DNA of 64,000 nucleotides from CAYOOP01 sp964405685 (GCA_964405685.1 CAYOOP010000004.1:1-64000), one strand, 5' to 3'. Shown: positions 16,950 through 27,456, numbered from the stretch's first letter. Made by a program: numbers and translations. Notes: generated by a model not told the origin, from the sequence alone.

Positions 16950-17348
16950 ATTCTCTCGCCCTGCTGTCCTTGCAACGTCCACGCCTCCTGAAGGAATATG
17001 AGGTTCTGGTACCGCTTGCGATTGGCTAGGTTTTGCAGACAAATCAATTCTCTGCCCACCCAACAATATAAAAACCGTATAGTCCGGATTTAGTACATCA
17101 AGTTCCTCAGCTTTTTCTCGAACAAGAGGTGTCTTTGGACTTAAACCAAAATCATCCAGTCTCGGCTCCAGCTCTACAATTTTCTTATCATGATCAATAT
17201 CTATCCTATAGCACTTCTCAAAAGCGGCCATGCCAAATTCGATTTCGGCTGGAGTCCACCACGGCTCACTCAGTGGAGGAGACGGACGTCGCCCAGCAAC
17301 CCTCAGTCCATTGTATTCATGAAAATTTTCCATCCATGGTTTAGCCAT
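16941..17348 (-). CDS. Orphan hypothetical protein
   Basis: I recognise no family in these 135 residues. The start ATG 17348 has a strong AGGGAGG site. The protein is soluble, with a tryptophan-rich N-terminal third (SEPWWTPAEIEFGMAAFEKCY) and a proline/glutamine-rich C-terminus. It lies 31 bases downstream of the glycine-zipper gene and is probably transcribed from that gene's promoter. The last nine bases overlap the convergent hydrolase gene. Confidence 0.65.
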   Translation of the reverse strand: MAKPWMENFHEYNGLRVAGRRPSPPLSEPWWTPAEIEFGMAAFEKCYRIDIDHDKKIVELEPRLDDFGLSPKTPLVREKAEELDVLNPDYTVFILLGGQRIDLSAKPSQSQAVPEPHIPSGGVDVARTAGRENSV

Positions 17349-17379
17349 AAACCCTCCCTGTTGTCACTTTGGTTATCGT

Positions 17380-18159
17380 TTAAACAGCTGTTTCTTTCGA
17401 CCCCTGTGCCGCACGGCGGGCTTCTTCTTTGGCAACGAAGCTTCCGGCTTGCGTGCCGGATTTGTGTTTCAACGCATCGCCGGTGTATTTACCCACCACT
17501 TTAAGTGCATTGTTGGTGGTTTGCAGTTGTTGTTGCGTCGCCATTAATTCCTGTTGCGTGCCCATCACTGCAGCACCCAGCATTTGCGTGGCGGCCGCGA
17601 GCTGATCAATTTTTTGATCTTGTTCGTTATTGGTTTCATTCTGCGCACGGTCCGTCGGCGAGTTGTTGCCAATCAACCCATTCACCGCACCGAGCGTACC
17701 GCCGGCCACGGCACCAATCGCACCAAGTGCCATAGGTAGTTGATCCGAAGCGGCGTTGAGACCTTTTGCAACTTCACCCGCAACAGGAGTCGTCGCTGCG
17801 CCCATTGCTTGCGCAGTATCGCCAATAGCTTGTGCAGTTAAATCCCCCACGCCTGGCATTAAGAAGTTAGCAACACTGCCTGCCTGAGGTACAAGTCCGG
17901 AAACAGTATTGAAAAATTCTTTTGCGGCATCGGTCACCGCAGCACCATCCACTGGATTCGGCACTACCCCTAGATTAACTGCCGAAGTGCTGGCACCTCG
18001 CGAAATCTCTTGAATCGTGTCACCTGAGAAAGCGTCGATCGCACCACCCGTCACCGCGCCAACGATACCGCCGATGGCCGCGCCTTTGACGCCTTCGTAT
18101 ACACCGCTGGCAACGCCACTTGCGAGCCCACCAATAATGCCTTTGTTTTCTTCAGCCAT
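17380..18159 (-). CDS. Orphan glycine-zipper protein
   Basis: The 259-residue protein is Ala/Gly/Val-rich with glycine-zipper stretches (IIGGLASGVASGVYEGVKG, GGIVGAVTGGAIDAF and GAIGAVAGGTLGAVNGLIG), which in other proteins pack helices in membranes or form pores. A Gln-rich coiled-coil-like segment (GTQQELMATQQQLQTTNNALK) precedes a basic C-terminus. No signal peptide is seen. GGGGA lies seven bases before ATG 18159. It has the two-repeat promoter described at 18195-18239. A secreted or membrane-active protein is possible but unproven. Confidence 0.7.
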   Translation of the reverse strand: MAEENKGIIGGLASGVASGVYEGVKGAAIGGIVGAVTGGAIDAFSGDTIQEISRGASTSAVNLGVVPNPVDGAAVTDAAKEFFNTVSGLVPQAGSVANFLMPGVGDLTAQAIGDTAQAMGAATTPVAGEVAKGLNAASDQLPMALGAIGAVAGGTLGAVNGLIGNNSPTDRAQNETNNEQDQKIDQLAAATQMLGAAVMGTQQELMATQQQLQTTNNALKVVGKYTGDALKHKSGTQAGSFVAKEEARRAAQGSKETAV

Positions 18160-18194
18160 AAAATCCCCTTTTGGATTTGTGATTCTATGCTCCC

Positions 18195-18239
18195 AGTATA
18201 CCCAACTTAAACAGCCAGTTGTGTGAAGGTTTTGTGAAG
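18195..18239 (-). promoter_or_regulatory. Two 11-bp repeats with -10 (regulon box), site 1
   Basis: On the minus strand CTTCACAAAAC (18239-18229) and CTTCACACAAC (18228-18218) are direct repeats. Then come 17 bases and the -10 TATACT (18200-18195). There is no separate -35 element, as in activator-dependent Pho-type promoters. It serves the gene starting at 18159. Confidence 0.75.
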
Positions 18240-18250
18240 ATTAGTGGACG

Positions 18251-19108
18251 CTAGCGTGTAAGCATAAGTTCTTGTTCTTGCACATTAATTCTCTCAACAA
18301 AGGGCTTGGCCTTATCATTTCTCTCCACATTCACCGGGGCCGCGGCCGCCATCACCGTCTCTTTTTGTGGTGATTCGGTGCAGGGTTCCGGCTCGTGTGT
18401 ATGGTCCCCATTCTTAGCAAAAATGCGGCTTCCGATGTAAAGCAACACCGTCGCTGCCATCGTCGCAAACACATCCAGCGCCGCAATGCGCCCATATTTG
18501 AACAGTTTGGTTTCCTGTCCATTAATATGCGTCGCTTTGCCCAAAGGCTGACAAACAACATTTTTGGAGAAATCTTTTTCAAACTGCGCGAATTTCTCCG
18601 CACCAATCAGCGCGCCAACACCGCGAAAGCTAGCAAACACCATGGCCCAAGCCTTCGCACGCGATTTAAGGAGGCTGTTCCAGGTTTGCCTGTGTTCTTT
18701 ACCGATCGCGTCCCTGTCGGTCTCGCAGCCCACGGCCTCATTGACATCCTCGATAAACGGCATCTTGTTATCTTCGAGCGTTTTGATAAGCGGCAGGGTC
18801 ACGAACCCACCTGTCATCAACGTCGTGGTGATGACTGCGTCCTCCGCAGCAGAGCGGCTTAAGCCGGTCTTTACGAGATTTTTAATGATCGGATCAGCAA
18901 CTTTTACACCCTTGCCATAACGGAAAAAATAACCCGGTATGACTCCGGCTATCAGTGTTACAACACCCGTAAACCCATAGGCGCTCCAGTCAAACGCCAG
19001 CTCGCCGACCGAACGTTTACGACGCGGCTTTTCTTCGCATGGAGCATCAGCCACACCTTGATCACCAAGCGCTTTAGCAGCTTTCTCTTGTGTCTTCTCG
19101 TCCGTCAT
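18251..19108 (-). CDS. Orphan membrane protein
   Basis: The 285-residue protein has a charged N-terminus (to about residue 35), a hydrophobic segment near 42-62 (YGFTGVVTLIAGVIPGYFF), weaker hydrophobic stretches, and a clear membrane helix near 213-235 (ALDVFATMAATVLLYIGSRIF). A soluble Pro/Glu-rich tail follows. No enzyme motif is visible. It has its own two-repeat promoter at 19142-19186 and lies next to the glycine-zipper gene, which has the same promoter type. Confidence 0.7.
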   Translation of the reverse strand: MTDEKTQEKAAKALGDQGVADAPCEEKPRRKRSVGELAFDWSAYGFTGVVTLIAGVIPGYFFRYGKGVKVADPIIKNLVKTGLSRSAAEDAVITTTLMTGGFVTLPLIKTLEDNKMPFIEDVNEAVGCETDRDAIGKEHRQTWNSLLKSRAKAWAMVFASFRGVGALIGAEKFAQFEKDFSKNVVCQPLGKATHINGQETKLFKYGRIAALDVFATMAATVLLYIGSRIFAKNGDHTHEPEPCTESPQKETVMAAAAPVNVERNDKAKPFVERINVQEQELMLTR

Positions 19109-19141
19109 AACCTGTTCAAATGATAGAATGATCCACTATCG

Positions 19142-19186
19142 AGTGTATCACACTGATAGGACAGGTTTTATGAAGGTTCTGTGAAG
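19142..19186 (-). promoter_or_regulatory. Two 11-bp repeats with -10 (regulon box), site 2
   Basis: On the minus strand CTTCACAGAAC (19186-19176) and CTTCATAAAAC (19175-19165) are followed after 17 bases by TACACT (19147-19142). The first 11 bases of the spacer, CTGTCCTATCA, look like a third, weaker repeat. It serves the gene starting at 19108. Confidence 0.75.
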
Positions 19187-19200
19187 AATGGCATCCCCAC

Positions 19201-19286
19201 GTCATTCTGCGGCGCGCAAAGCGCGAGCGCAGAATCTCCTGGATTTATGAGATCCTGCGCGGTCACTCCGTGACTCGCAGGATGAC
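19201..19286. repeat. Dispersed palindromic repeat (GTCATTCTGCGG type)
   Basis: GTCATTCTGCGGCGCGCAAA at the left pairs loosely with the right end CTCGCAGGATGAC; inner parts read AATCTCCTGG and GAGATCCTG. Related to the TCATCCTGAG elements. It separates the regulon box from carD. Confidence 0.8.
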
Positions 19287-19289
19287 AAC

Positions 19290-20219
19290 TCAAGCCGCTT
19301 TACGCGAGCGCATGAAGGCAAGCAGCTTATCGCCAGCCAGTTTCAGATCCAGCTTGTTGGATGCTGCAAGTTCACCGGCCAAGCGGTTGAAAGCGGACTC
19401 ATAGATCATCCGCTCAGAATACGAACGCTCAGCTTGGTCGACGTTCTGGTGCAAATCACGCACGACTTCGGCGATTAGGAGCACATTGCCGGAGTTGATT
19501 TTTGATTCATACTCCTGCGCACGGCGGCTCCACATGCCCCGGCTGGTTTTGGCTTTGCCTTTCAGCGTGTCGAACATTTTCTGCATTTCAGCATTGCTGC
19601 TGATGTGGCGCAGGCCCGCGGCTTGTGCACGGGTGACCGGTACACGCAGCGTCATCTTATCCTTTTCGAAGACGATCACGAACATTTTCAGCTTAATTTC
19701 GCCGATGTTCTGTGTTTCTTCGGCCATGATTTTGCCGACGCCATGGGTAGGGTACACCACATACGAGCCGACTTTGAATTCCAGTTTTTTGCCATTCGCC
19801 GGTTGCACCGCTTCGATTTTATAGGCAGGGCGGGAAAACCCCGTGGTCTGGCGAATCACCGGGCGTTGCATAGGCTTCGCCGGTTGCGGTGCGACCGTCA
19901 TAGCGGGTTTGGCAAACAGCAAGCGTGCATCCATCGGTTTTTTAGCGGCAGGCGCTTGCGCTGTGACAGGCGCTTTGGCCACAAGCTTTTTCGCCACCTG
20001 CTTGGCAACGGGCTTCACCACTTTTTTCGCTTGTACAGGTGCTTTTTTAGCCACCGCTTTCAGCTTAGGTGCGGCTTTTTTGGATTTCACAATCACCTTC
20101 GCTTTGGAGGTAGATTTTACGACCTTGAGGTTGGGTTTTTTTGTTTTTGCAGATTTTACCGTTTTGATGCTTGCTTTTTTCATCACGACTGATTTTCTGA
20201 GTGCAGCAGACTTAGCCAT
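19290..20219 (-). CDS. carD: CarD-family transcription regulator with lysine-rich N-terminal extension
   Basis: CarD/CdnL proteins bind the RNA polymerase beta subunit and stabilise open promoter complexes. The CarD domain is residues of about 148-309 (FKVGSYVVYPTHGVGKI, LRVPVTRAQAAGLRHI, RGMWSRRAQEYESKINSG), which alone equals the usual length of about 165. The first 140 residues are almost only Lys, Ala, Val and Pro (KKAAPKLKAVAKKAPVQAKK), like histone H1 tails and able to bind DNA without sequence preference. AAGGATG precedes ATG 20219. Confidence 0.92.
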   Translation of the reverse strand: MAKSAALRKSVVMKKASIKTVKSAKTKKPNLKVVKSTSKAKVIVKSKKAAPKLKAVAKKAPVQAKKVVKPVAKQVAKKLVAKAPVTAQAPAAKKPMDARLLFAKPAMTVAPQPAKPMQRPVIRQTTGFSRPAYKIEAVQPANGKKLEFKVGSYVVYPTHGVGKIMAEETQNIGEIKLKMFVIVFEKDKMTLRVPVTRAQAAGLRHISSNAEMQKMFDTLKGKAKTSRGMWSRRAQEYESKINSGNVLLIAEVVRDLHQNVDQAERSYSERMIYESAFNRLAGELAASNKLDLKLAGDKLLAFMRSRKAA

Positions 20220-20370
20220 ATCCCATCCTTTTGGTTAAAACATTAAAAGGAAAAACGCCGGTTTTCCTAGCGGATGCAGCTTTATAGCACAAAATAGGCC
20301 CGAAAAGAAGTAAATAAACTATTGACGCGGTAAGAAATAATTTAGCTATTTAACAAGCTATTGATATAAA

Positions 20371-23058
20371 TCAGTTTTCACCGTCACCGGCTTTGATAGG
20401 CAGGCTGAAGGTGATCATCGCGCCACCCGAGGGCGCATTTTGCGCCCAGATTTTGCCGCCGTGCGCCTTAATAATCCCGCGACAAATAGCCAGTCCCAGC
20501 GCGCCCTCCTTGGCATCCCCACCGCTGTGCTTGGTGGTCGAATAGAAGCGATCAAAAATCCGCTCCTCGTCGCCTTCGGGCACGCCGGGGCCGTTATCCT
20601 CAATAATCACGTGCAGGTCCGGCTTGTGTAGCTCGGCGCGCACCTCCACCTTGGTGCCGTCCGGCGTGTGGTCAATGATGTTTTCAAACAGGTTGATGAG
20701 TACCTGCTCGATGAGCAATCCGTCCATCCTAACTAGCGGCAGGCTGTGCTCGATGGCCGTTTCAATGCGGCGGTTGCCGAGGCGATGTTCGATCCGCATC
20801 AGCGCCGAACCAATCAGCTCCTCTACAAAATATAGCTCTTTGTTCAGCTTCACCGAACCGGTTTGCAGGCTAGTCACATCAAGCAGGTTCGTCACCATGC
20901 GCGCAAGCCGCGCCGCTTCTTCATGAATCAAGCGCATTAATTCGCTGCGATATTCTTCCGTCAATTTTGCATTGGGATTGAGCAACGTCGACGTCGCGCT
21001 TGTAATCGCTGCGAGCGGCATCCGCAAATCGTGCGAAACGGAGGACAGTAAAATATTGCGCAATTTCTCACTCTCGGTTTCAACCAGCGTACGCTCCACC
21101 AATTCCGCTGCATTCGCACGCTCCATGGCGGATGCAACAATCGAAGCAATCGTCTCGAGCATGTCCGGAGCATCAGAAGGCAAGCCTTCATCCGGAATCA
21201 CACCCATCACACCGACAACGCTGGAGGAAGAGACCAGCGGCACATAATACCCCGCCGCGCCCGGCAGCGTTTCGGTTTCGATGCCTGCCGGTTTTTTATG
21301 CGCGAAGGCGTAGCGTGCAGCGCTTTCTTCACGCAGACGGTCAATGTCGGGATCGGTTTCATTATCATCGAGCACGCACACCAGATTGCCACGCTCATCC
21401 GGCAGCCATACGGATACATCCGCATCGAGCATGTGCCCAATGTGCCGCGCGGCAATATCCGACAATGCCTTTTTTCCACGGCTGGCCGTTAACTCGCGCG
21501 TCATCGCGTAGAGATTGGAAATATTGCGCTCGCGCTTACGCGCATAAACCGCCTGCAAACGCAACTTGGACGTCTGCTCGCCTACTAATAAACCGGTAAT
21601 CAGCAACACCGCAAAAGCAATCAGATGTTCCACCTCCGCAGTTTTGAATTCAAAATAAGGCTCCAAGTGGAAGAAATTAAATGCCAAGGCACACAGCACC
21701 GTGGTCAGCACGGCGGCGCTGCGGCCGTAGCGCACCGCCACCAACACAATCGCGATCAAATAAAGCGACAACAAACTTAGCGGTTCGATAATCTGCCGGA
21801 GCGGCCAGATGACACCCGTTGCAACCGTAGCAGCGAGCGGTGCCATCAGTAATTTTGTTGGGCTGTCGTGCCACCGCCAGGTGGAGGATTTTTGCGATTT
21901 TTCCTCATCACCCGTTACGACATACACATCGATGTCTTTACTGACGCGGATGATGTTGTCGGCAAGCGTGCCATGCAGCACTTCTTTCCACCGCGGCCGC
22001 GGTTTTTTGCCGACGATGATTTTGGTGATGCCGTGTTCGCGTGCGTAGGCGATAATTTCATCGACGGCACCGCCACCCTGGATAATTTCTGTCTGCCCAC
22101 CCATACGCTCGGCCAGGCGGAGTGTACGTTCCACCACCTCCTGCCCCTCGGGGCTTAGGCGATAGTGCCGCTCGTTTTCTACATACACCGCCGTCCACGT
22201 CGCGCGCAAAGAACCTGCCGTGCGCTTGGCAACACGCACCAGCTTGGCCGATAACGCATCCGACCCAATGCACACCAGAATTTTATCCGCGCCGCTCCAC
22301 GCTTCGGTGGAACCAGTGGTGGATTTGTATTTATCCATTTGCGCATCCACCCGCTCGGCGGTGCGGCGCAATGCTAATTCGCGCAGGGCAATCAAATTCG
22401 ATTTGCGGAAGAAGTTCTGAGCCGCGCGGCGCTTCGCCCCCGGCGCAATGTAGACCTTGCCTTCTTTCAAACGCTTCAGCAATTCTTCGGATGGAATATC
22501 GATCAGCGAAATTTCATCCGCCGTATCGAAAAACGCATCCGGAACGGTTTCTTTCACCCAAATACCGGTGATCCGCGCAACCACATCATTCAAGCTTTCG
22601 AGGTGCTGCACGTTGACGGTAGTGTAAACGTCGATGCCAGCATTCAGCAACTCGTCAATGTCCTGCCAGCGCTTGGGGTGACGCGAGCCAGGCACGTTGG
22701 TGTGTGCGAGCTCATCTAAAATCACCAGCTGCGGTTTGCGCGCGAGCGCACCGTCGATATCGAATTCGGTAAGTTCCGTGCCGCGGTAGTTAATCTGCTT
22801 GCGCGGTAAAATCGGCACACCTTCGGCAAGTGCTTTGGTTTCTTCACGGCCGTGGGTTTCCACCAAGCCGATCACGACGTCGACGCCTTCTTTCAGCGCC
22901 TGTTTCCCGGCGTTTAGCATCGAATAGGTTTTGCCGACACCCGCGCACGCGCCGAAGAAAATCTTCAAGCGCCCGCGCGAGCTTTTCTGCTCCTCGGCCT
23001 GCTCTTCGTTCAGGCGACTGAGTAACTCATCCGGATCCGGGCGGGTTTCATCGTTCAT
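20371..23058 (-). CDS. kdpD: Osmosensitive K+ channel histidine kinase KdpD
   Basis: KdpD senses potassium limitation and controls kdp transcription. Its 895 residues contain the N-terminal KdpD domain with Walker A (GACAGVGKTYS) and DELAHTNVPGSRHPKRW, a universal-stress-like domain (about 250-370), four membrane helices (about 400-500), a GAF domain, the phospho-acceptor box SVSHDLRMPL at about 676, and ATPase boxes ending GLAICRGIIKAHGG. The domain order matches E. coli KdpD. The partner gene kdpE does not follow; carD does. It starts 36 bases after kdpC. Confidence 0.96.
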   Translation of the reverse strand: MNDETRPDPDELLSRLNEEQAEEQKSSRGRLKIFFGACAGVGKTYSMLNAGKQALKEGVDVVIGLVETHGREETKALAEGVPILPRKQINYRGTELTEFDIDGALARKPQLVILDELAHTNVPGSRHPKRWQDIDELLNAGIDVYTTVNVQHLESLNDVVARITGIWVKETVPDAFFDTADEISLIDIPSEELLKRLKEGKVYIAPGAKRRAAQNFFRKSNLIALRELALRRTAERVDAQMDKYKSTTGSTEAWSGADKILVCIGSDALSAKLVRVAKRTAGSLRATWTAVYVENERHYRLSPEGQEVVERTLRLAERMGGQTEIIQGGGAVDEIIAYAREHGITKIIVGKKPRPRWKEVLHGTLADNIIRVSKDIDVYVVTGDEEKSQKSSTWRWHDSPTKLLMAPLAATVATGVIWPLRQIIEPLSLLSLYLIAIVLVAVRYGRSAAVLTTVLCALAFNFFHLEPYFEFKTAEVEHLIAFAVLLITGLLVGEQTSKLRLQAVYARKRERNISNLYAMTRELTASRGKKALSDIAARHIGHMLDADVSVWLPDERGNLVCVLDDNETDPDIDRLREESAARYAFAHKKPAGIETETLPGAAGYYVPLVSSSSVVGVMGVIPDEGLPSDAPDMLETIASIVASAMERANAAELVERTLVETESEKLRNILLSSVSHDLRMPLAAITSATSTLLNPNAKLTEEYRSELMRLIHEEAARLARMVTNLLDVTSLQTGSVKLNKELYFVEELIGSALMRIEHRLGNRRIETAIEHSLPLVRMDGLLIEQVLINLFENIIDHTPDGTKVEVRAELHKPDLHVIIEDNGPGVPEGDEERIFDRFYSTTKHSGGDAKEGALGLAICRGIIKAHGGKIWAQNAPSGGAMITFSLPIKAGDGEN

Positions 23059-23094
23059 AGGGGTATGTTTAGCAAACTATTCGCTAACTACCAA

Positions 23095-23637
23095 TTACTT
23101 AGTATCATCAAGCGCCAGGTTCAATTCCAGCGCATTCACGCGCGGCTGGCCGAAGATACCGAGCCATTTGCCCTGAATGTGCTGATTGACCAAAACGGTC
23201 AGCGCATTCACATCCATATTCCTTGCTTTCGCAACGCGGGAAATCTGATAAAGCGCAGCATCCGGCGAGATGTGCGGATCCAACCCACTGGCCGAAGCGG
23301 TAACCAGATCCAGCGGCACGCTGGCATCGTGGGTATGAATAGCCTTCACCCGACCGGCGACCATTGCCGCATATTCAGGTGTTGCGGGGCTCAAATTCGT
23401 CGCCGCAGCCGCATTGTAATTCACCACCGAAGGCCGGCCCCAGAAATATTTGTCGGAGGTAAATTGCTGCCCCACCAGTTTGGAGCCCACCACCACGCCA
23501 TTACGCTCAATAAACGAGCCGCTCGCCCGATGCGCAACAAGCTGTGCGACGCCGGTAATCGCAAGCGGATAAACCACGCCGCCAATCAACGTAAGTAACA
23601 GCAGAAATATCACCGCAGGTTTCAGTTCTTTGATCAC
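23095..23637 (-). CDS. kdpC: K+-transporting ATPase subunit KdpC
   Basis: The 180-residue subunit has one N-terminal membrane helix ([23 protein letters not shown]) and the family blocks [34 protein letters not shown] and [18 protein letters not shown]. KdpC stabilises nucleotide binding to KdpB. Its start overlaps the kdpB stop by four bases. Confidence 0.96.
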   Translation of the reverse strand: MIKELKPAVIFLLLLTLIGGVVYPLAITGVAQLVAHRASGSFIERNGVVVGSKLVGQQFTSDKYFWGRPSVVNYNAAAATNLSPATPEYAAMVAGRVKAIHTHDASVPLDLVTASASGLDPHISPDAALYQISRVAKARNMDVNALTVLVNQHIQGKWLGIFGQPRVNALELNLALDDTK

Positions 23638-25679
23638 ACCAACCCCACTGCAATCAACATCATATCGATCACTTTAATCCCTACAAACGGCACAGCGATG
23701 CCACCCAAGCCGTACATCAGCAAATTGCGACGCAGGAGCACGCCTGCGGGTGCGGGAATGTATTTTACGCCCTTAAGCGCGAGCGGAATGAGGAACACGA
23801 TCATCAACGCATTAAAAATAATCGCGGATAAAATGGCGCTATAGGGCGAGCCGAGGCTCATGATATCAAGAGCTTTGAGCGCCGGGTACATGCCTACAAA
23901 CGATGCTGGAATCGTCGCAAAATACTTTGCAACGTCGTTGGCAAGTGAGAATGTCGTGAGCGCGCCACGTGTCATCAACAACTGCTTGCCCACTTCCACC
24001 ACTTCAATCAGCTTGGTGGGGTCGGAGTCGAGGTCCACCATGTTGGCGGCTTCCTTGGCGGCTTGCGTGCCGGAGTTCATGGCAACCGCCACGTCCGACT
24101 GCGCAAGTGCGGGTGCATCGTTCGTGCCATCCCCTACCATTGCCACCATGTCGCCATGCGCCTGTTTGGCGCGAATGAGTTTAAGCTTGGCTTCGGGTGT
24201 TGCCTGCGCAAGGTAGTCATCCACCCCGGCTTCTGCGGCAATGGCGGCGGCGGTGAGCGGATTGTCGCCCGTGATCATCACGCTCTTAATGCCCATTTTG
24301 CGCAATTCCGCGAGGCGTTCTTTAATGCCGTGCTTTACCACGTCTTTCAAATGTATGGTCCCTAGCACCTTCGCATGGTCGGCTACCACCAGCGGCGTGC
24401 CGCCGGAACGTGCGATGCGCTCTACGTCTTCGCGTACTTGCGCGGGCAGCGACGAACCCATGCCCAGAATATGTTTCTCAATCGCATCGCATGCGCCTTT
24501 TAGAATCAAATAGCTACCACCACGAATACCGCTGATGCGCGTCTCCGCCGAGAACGGCACGAGTTCCACTTCCGGCGGCAATTCCTTCGGCTCCAGCGCG
24601 TATTTCTCTTTCGCGAGCGCAACGATACTTTTGCCTTCAGGGGTTTTATCCGCGAGCGACGAATTCATTGCCGATTCGGCAAGCTGAACCGCCGTAATGC
24701 CCGGCGCTGGATAAAACTCCGCCGCCTGACGATTACCATGCGTAATCGTCCCGGTTTTATCCAGCAGCAGCACGCTAATGTCTCCCGCCGCTTCCACCGC
24801 ACGGCCAGACGTTGCAATGATGTTGGCTTTGAGCAACCGGTTCATCCCTGCAATCCCGATGGCCGAGAGCAATCCACCGATGGTAGTGGGTGCCAGACAC
24901 ACGAGCAATGCAATTAAAATGGTGGTGGAAATAGGCGTGCCCTGCCCCAGTACTTCCACGCCGTAAAGCGTATACGGCAACAGCGTTACCATCGTAATCA
25001 GGAACATCAGCGTCATCGCCGCGAGCAATACACCAAGCGCGATTTCATTCGGGGTTTTCTGGCGTTTCGCGCCCTCAATTAACGCAACCATTCGCTCAAT
25101 AAAACTCTCGCCTGGGTTGGCTGTCACCCGCACGACAATCCAGTCCGAAAGCACGCGTGTGCCGCCGGTTACCGAATCGTTATCCCCGCCGCTTTCGCGA
25201 ATTACCGGCGCGCTTTCGCCCGTGATTGCGCTTTCATCCACCGAGGCAATGCCGTCCATCACCTGCCCGTCGGCGGGAATGAACTCTCCGGCACCGATAA
25301 TGACGAAATCACCCGTTTTTAGCAATGCCGCCGCGACTACCGTGTAATCCTCGTGGTCATCCATGTGTTTTAGTTTTTTGGCTTTGATTTCGCGTTTTAA
25401 AGAACGCAGCGTCTCCGCTTGTGCGCGTCCCTTGCCTTCAGCAATCGCCTCGGCGAAATTGGCAAACAACACGGTAAACCATAGCCAAAACGTGATGTGG
25501 ATGGTAAACCACAGAGGCTCGCCGCCGGACGTTTGTTGGTTGATAAATCCTTGCACGGTGAGCGCAGTCGCAACCATCGCACCGATATAGACCACAAACA
25601 TCACCGGATTGCGCAACTGCGTGCGCGGGCTTAGTTTACGCACCGAGGCAAATACGGCATCGCGGATCATGGATTTCAT
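23634..25679 (-). CDS. kdpB: K+-transporting ATPase subunit KdpB
   Basis: The catalytic P-type ATPase subunit. The phosphorylation motif [10 protein letters not shown], the actuator TGESAPV and the hinge [13 protein letters not shown] are all present. ATG 25679 ([10 protein letters not shown]) is chosen because it overlaps the kdpA stop in ATGA; the 34 extra codons upstream are antisense-like Cys/Gly-rich sequence within kdpA. The resulting 681 residues match the family. Confidence 0.96.
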   Translation of the reverse strand: MKSMIRDAVFASVRKLSPRTQLRNPVMFVVYIGAMVATALTVQGFINQQTSGGEPLWFTIHITFWLWFTVLFANFAEAIAEGKGRAQAETLRSLKREIKAKKLKHMDDHEDYTVVAAALLKTGDFVIIGAGEFIPADGQVMDGIASVDESAITGESAPVIRESGGDNDSVTGGTRVLSDWIVVRVTANPGESFIERMVALIEGAKRQKTPNEIALGVLLAAMTLMFLITMVTLLPYTLYGVEVLGQGTPISTTILIALLVCLAPTTIGGLLSAIGIAGMNRLLKANIIATSGRAVEAAGDISVLLLDKTGTITHGNRQAAEFYPAPGITAVQLAESAMNSSLADKTPEGKSIVALAKEKYALEPKELPPEVELVPFSAETRISGIRGGSYLILKGACDAIEKHILGMGSSLPAQVREDVERIARSGGTPLVVADHAKVLGTIHLKDVVKHGIKERLAELRKMGIKSVMITGDNPLTAAAIAAEAGVDDYLAQATPEAKLKLIRAKQAHGDMVAMVGDGTNDAPALAQSDVAVAMNSGTQAAKEAANMVDLDSDPTKLIEVVEVGKQLLMTRGALTTFSLANDVAKYFATIPASFVGMYPALKALDIMSLGSPYSAILSAIIFNALMIVFLIPLALKGVKYIPAPAGVLLRRNLLMYGLGGIAVPFVGIKVIDMMLIAVGLV

Positions 25680-27364
25680 GGCGTCCCCACCATCATTACA
25701 TGCTCCGCCAGCGGCCCCATCGCAAGCGCGGGCACATAATTTAATATGCCCACCAGCACGACTACAATTAAAAGCATGCATACAAATTGTGCACCATGGG
25801 TAGGCAGCGTGCCCGCATTGTACGGAACAGTGTTCTTAGCCGAAAGCGCGCCGGCCATGGCCAGTGAAGACACGAGAATAAAATACCGGCCCATAAACAT
25901 CGCAAACCCAAGCGCAGTGTTGTAAAAGGGTGAATTGGATGAAAGCCCGCCCATGCCGCTGCCGTTGTTGGCTGCCGCCGAGGAAAAGGCATAGAGAATT
26001 TCGGTAAAGCCGTGAATGCCATGGCCCGCAGCTCCCGCCCTGCCCGCTTCCGTCATCACCGCAATTGCCGTGCCTACTAGAATAATTGTAGCCGGAATCA
26101 CGACGATGAGCGATGCGAGTTTGACTTCAAACGCACCCAGTTTTTTGCCCATCAATTCCGGCGTACGGCCAACCATCAGCCCGCCGATGAAAACGGTTAC
26201 GAGCACAAACATGAGCAGCGATACCATGCCCGATCCCACACCCCCGAAGGTGATTTCCCCAAGCATCATCGGCAATAAAAGCTGCATCGTCGAAAGCGGC
26301 ATGAAACTGCCGTTGGCGGCATTGGCCGAACCGTTACCGGTAATTGTTGCCGCCACACTCCACGCAGCAGAACTAAGCGCGCCAATGCGCACTTCCTTGC
26401 CTTCCATATTCCCCGCAGATGCATCTACCGAGAGCGCTGCAACGGCGGGAGCAACATGAGACTCCTGATAAAGTGACACAGCAAACAGCGGCGCAACAAT
26501 CAATATAATCGCTGCATACAGCGCAAGCGCCTGACGGCGATGGCCGGAAAGCACGCCGAAGCTATACACAAACGCCACCGGCAGCAGCAAAATGGAAATG
26601 AGGTGGAGAATATTGGTCAGCGGTGTTGGGTTTTCAAACGGATGCGCGCCATTAACCCCCATGAATCCGCCGCCGTTGGTGCCGAGTTGTTTAATTGAAA
26701 TCATCGACGCGATGGGACCGCGGGTAATGGTTTGTTCCGCACCTTCGAGCGTGTGTGCAACCACAGACCCGTCAAAGGTTTGCGGCAAGCCGGAAAACAC
26801 CAGAATGGTGCCGTAAACGAGCGCCAGCGGCAGGAGAATATAAAGCACGCCACGCGTGAGATCGACCCAGAAATTGCCGATGGTTTTCGTGTTTTTGCGC
26901 GAAAAAGAACGAAACAATGCAACCGCAACAGCCATGCCGGTGGCGCAGGAGGCAAACTGTTGCACGGTAAGGCCCACCATTTGCGAAAAATACGAAAGCG
27001 TCGCCTCACCCGTATAGCTCTGCCAATCGGTATTGGTGATGAAGCTGATAGCGATGTTAAACGCCAGGTCCGGCGAAAGCGAGGCCGTATGGTCTGGGTT
27101 GAGCGGTAACGAGCCTTGCAGCAGCAAGATCACATACAGCAGCGTAAACCCAAGGAAGGAGAACGCGAGCAACGCCGCCGCATAACGCGTCCACGCCATT
27201 TCCCCCTCTTCCTGAACGCCGAGGATTTTATAGACCGCCTGCTCCACAGGGCGGAGTGCGGAACTAAGCAGCGTGCGGCGGCCGCTATAGACCATCGCCA
27301 TATAAACACCGAGGGGTTTAGCGAGTAGTACAAGCGCAAGCGCGGCAATAACAAGTTCGATCAT
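25676..27364 (-). CDS. kdpA: K+-transporting ATPase subunit KdpA
   Basis: The 562-residue channel-like subunit has about ten membrane helices and the selectivity-filter-like segments of the KdpA family ([49 protein letters not shown]). It carries K+ across the membrane. It starts five bases after kdpF and overlaps kdpB. Confidence 0.96.
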   Translation of the reverse strand: MIELVIAALALVLLAKPLGVYMAMVYSGRRTLLSSALRPVEQAVYKILGVQEEGEMAWTRYAAALLAFSFLGFTLLYVILLLQGSLPLNPDHTASLSPDLAFNIAISFITNTDWQSYTGEATLSYFSQMVGLTVQQFASCATGMAVAVALFRSFSRKNTKTIGNFWVDLTRGVLYILLPLALVYGTILVFSGLPQTFDGSVVAHTLEGAEQTITRGPIASMISIKQLGTNGGGFMGVNGAHPFENPTPLTNILHLISILLLPVAFVYSFGVLSGHRRQALALYAAIILIVAPLFAVSLYQESHVAPAVAALSVDASAGNMEGKEVRIGALSSAAWSVAATITGNGSANAANGSFMPLSTMQLLLPMMLGEITFGGVGSGMVSLLMFVLVTVFIGGLMVGRTPELMGKKLGAFEVKLASLIVVIPATIILVGTAIAVMTEAGRAGAAGHGIHGFTEILYAFSSAAANNGSGMGGLSSNSPFYNTALGFAMFMGRYFILVSSLAMAGALSAKNTVPYNAGTLPTHGAQFVCMLLIVVVLVGILNYVPALAMGPLAEHVMMVGTP

Positions 27365-27369
27365 GGCGT

Positions 27370-27453
27370 TTAAGGGAACATCTCCGGCCTGAGTAACGCC
27401 AACATCAGATACACAAACAATGCGATCGAGAGTACGGCAAGAATAAGGTACAT
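27370..27453 (-). CDS. kdpF: K+-transporting ATPase subunit KdpF
   Basis: The 27-residue peptide MYLILAVLSIALFVYLMLAL ends LRPEMFP, the classical KdpF pattern of one membrane helix followed by LLRPE. KdpF is a lipid-like stabiliser of the Kdp complex. It lies between a second tiny membrane peptide and kdpA and is too short for most gene callers. Confidence 0.9.
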   Translation of the reverse strand: MYLILAVLSIALFVYLMLALLRPEMFP

Positions 27454-27456
27454 GAT

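Noticed and set aside
25680..25781. Longer KdpB starting at 25781
   Set aside because: The added residues are encoded inside kdpA and show no family similarity; ATGA coupling favours 25679.
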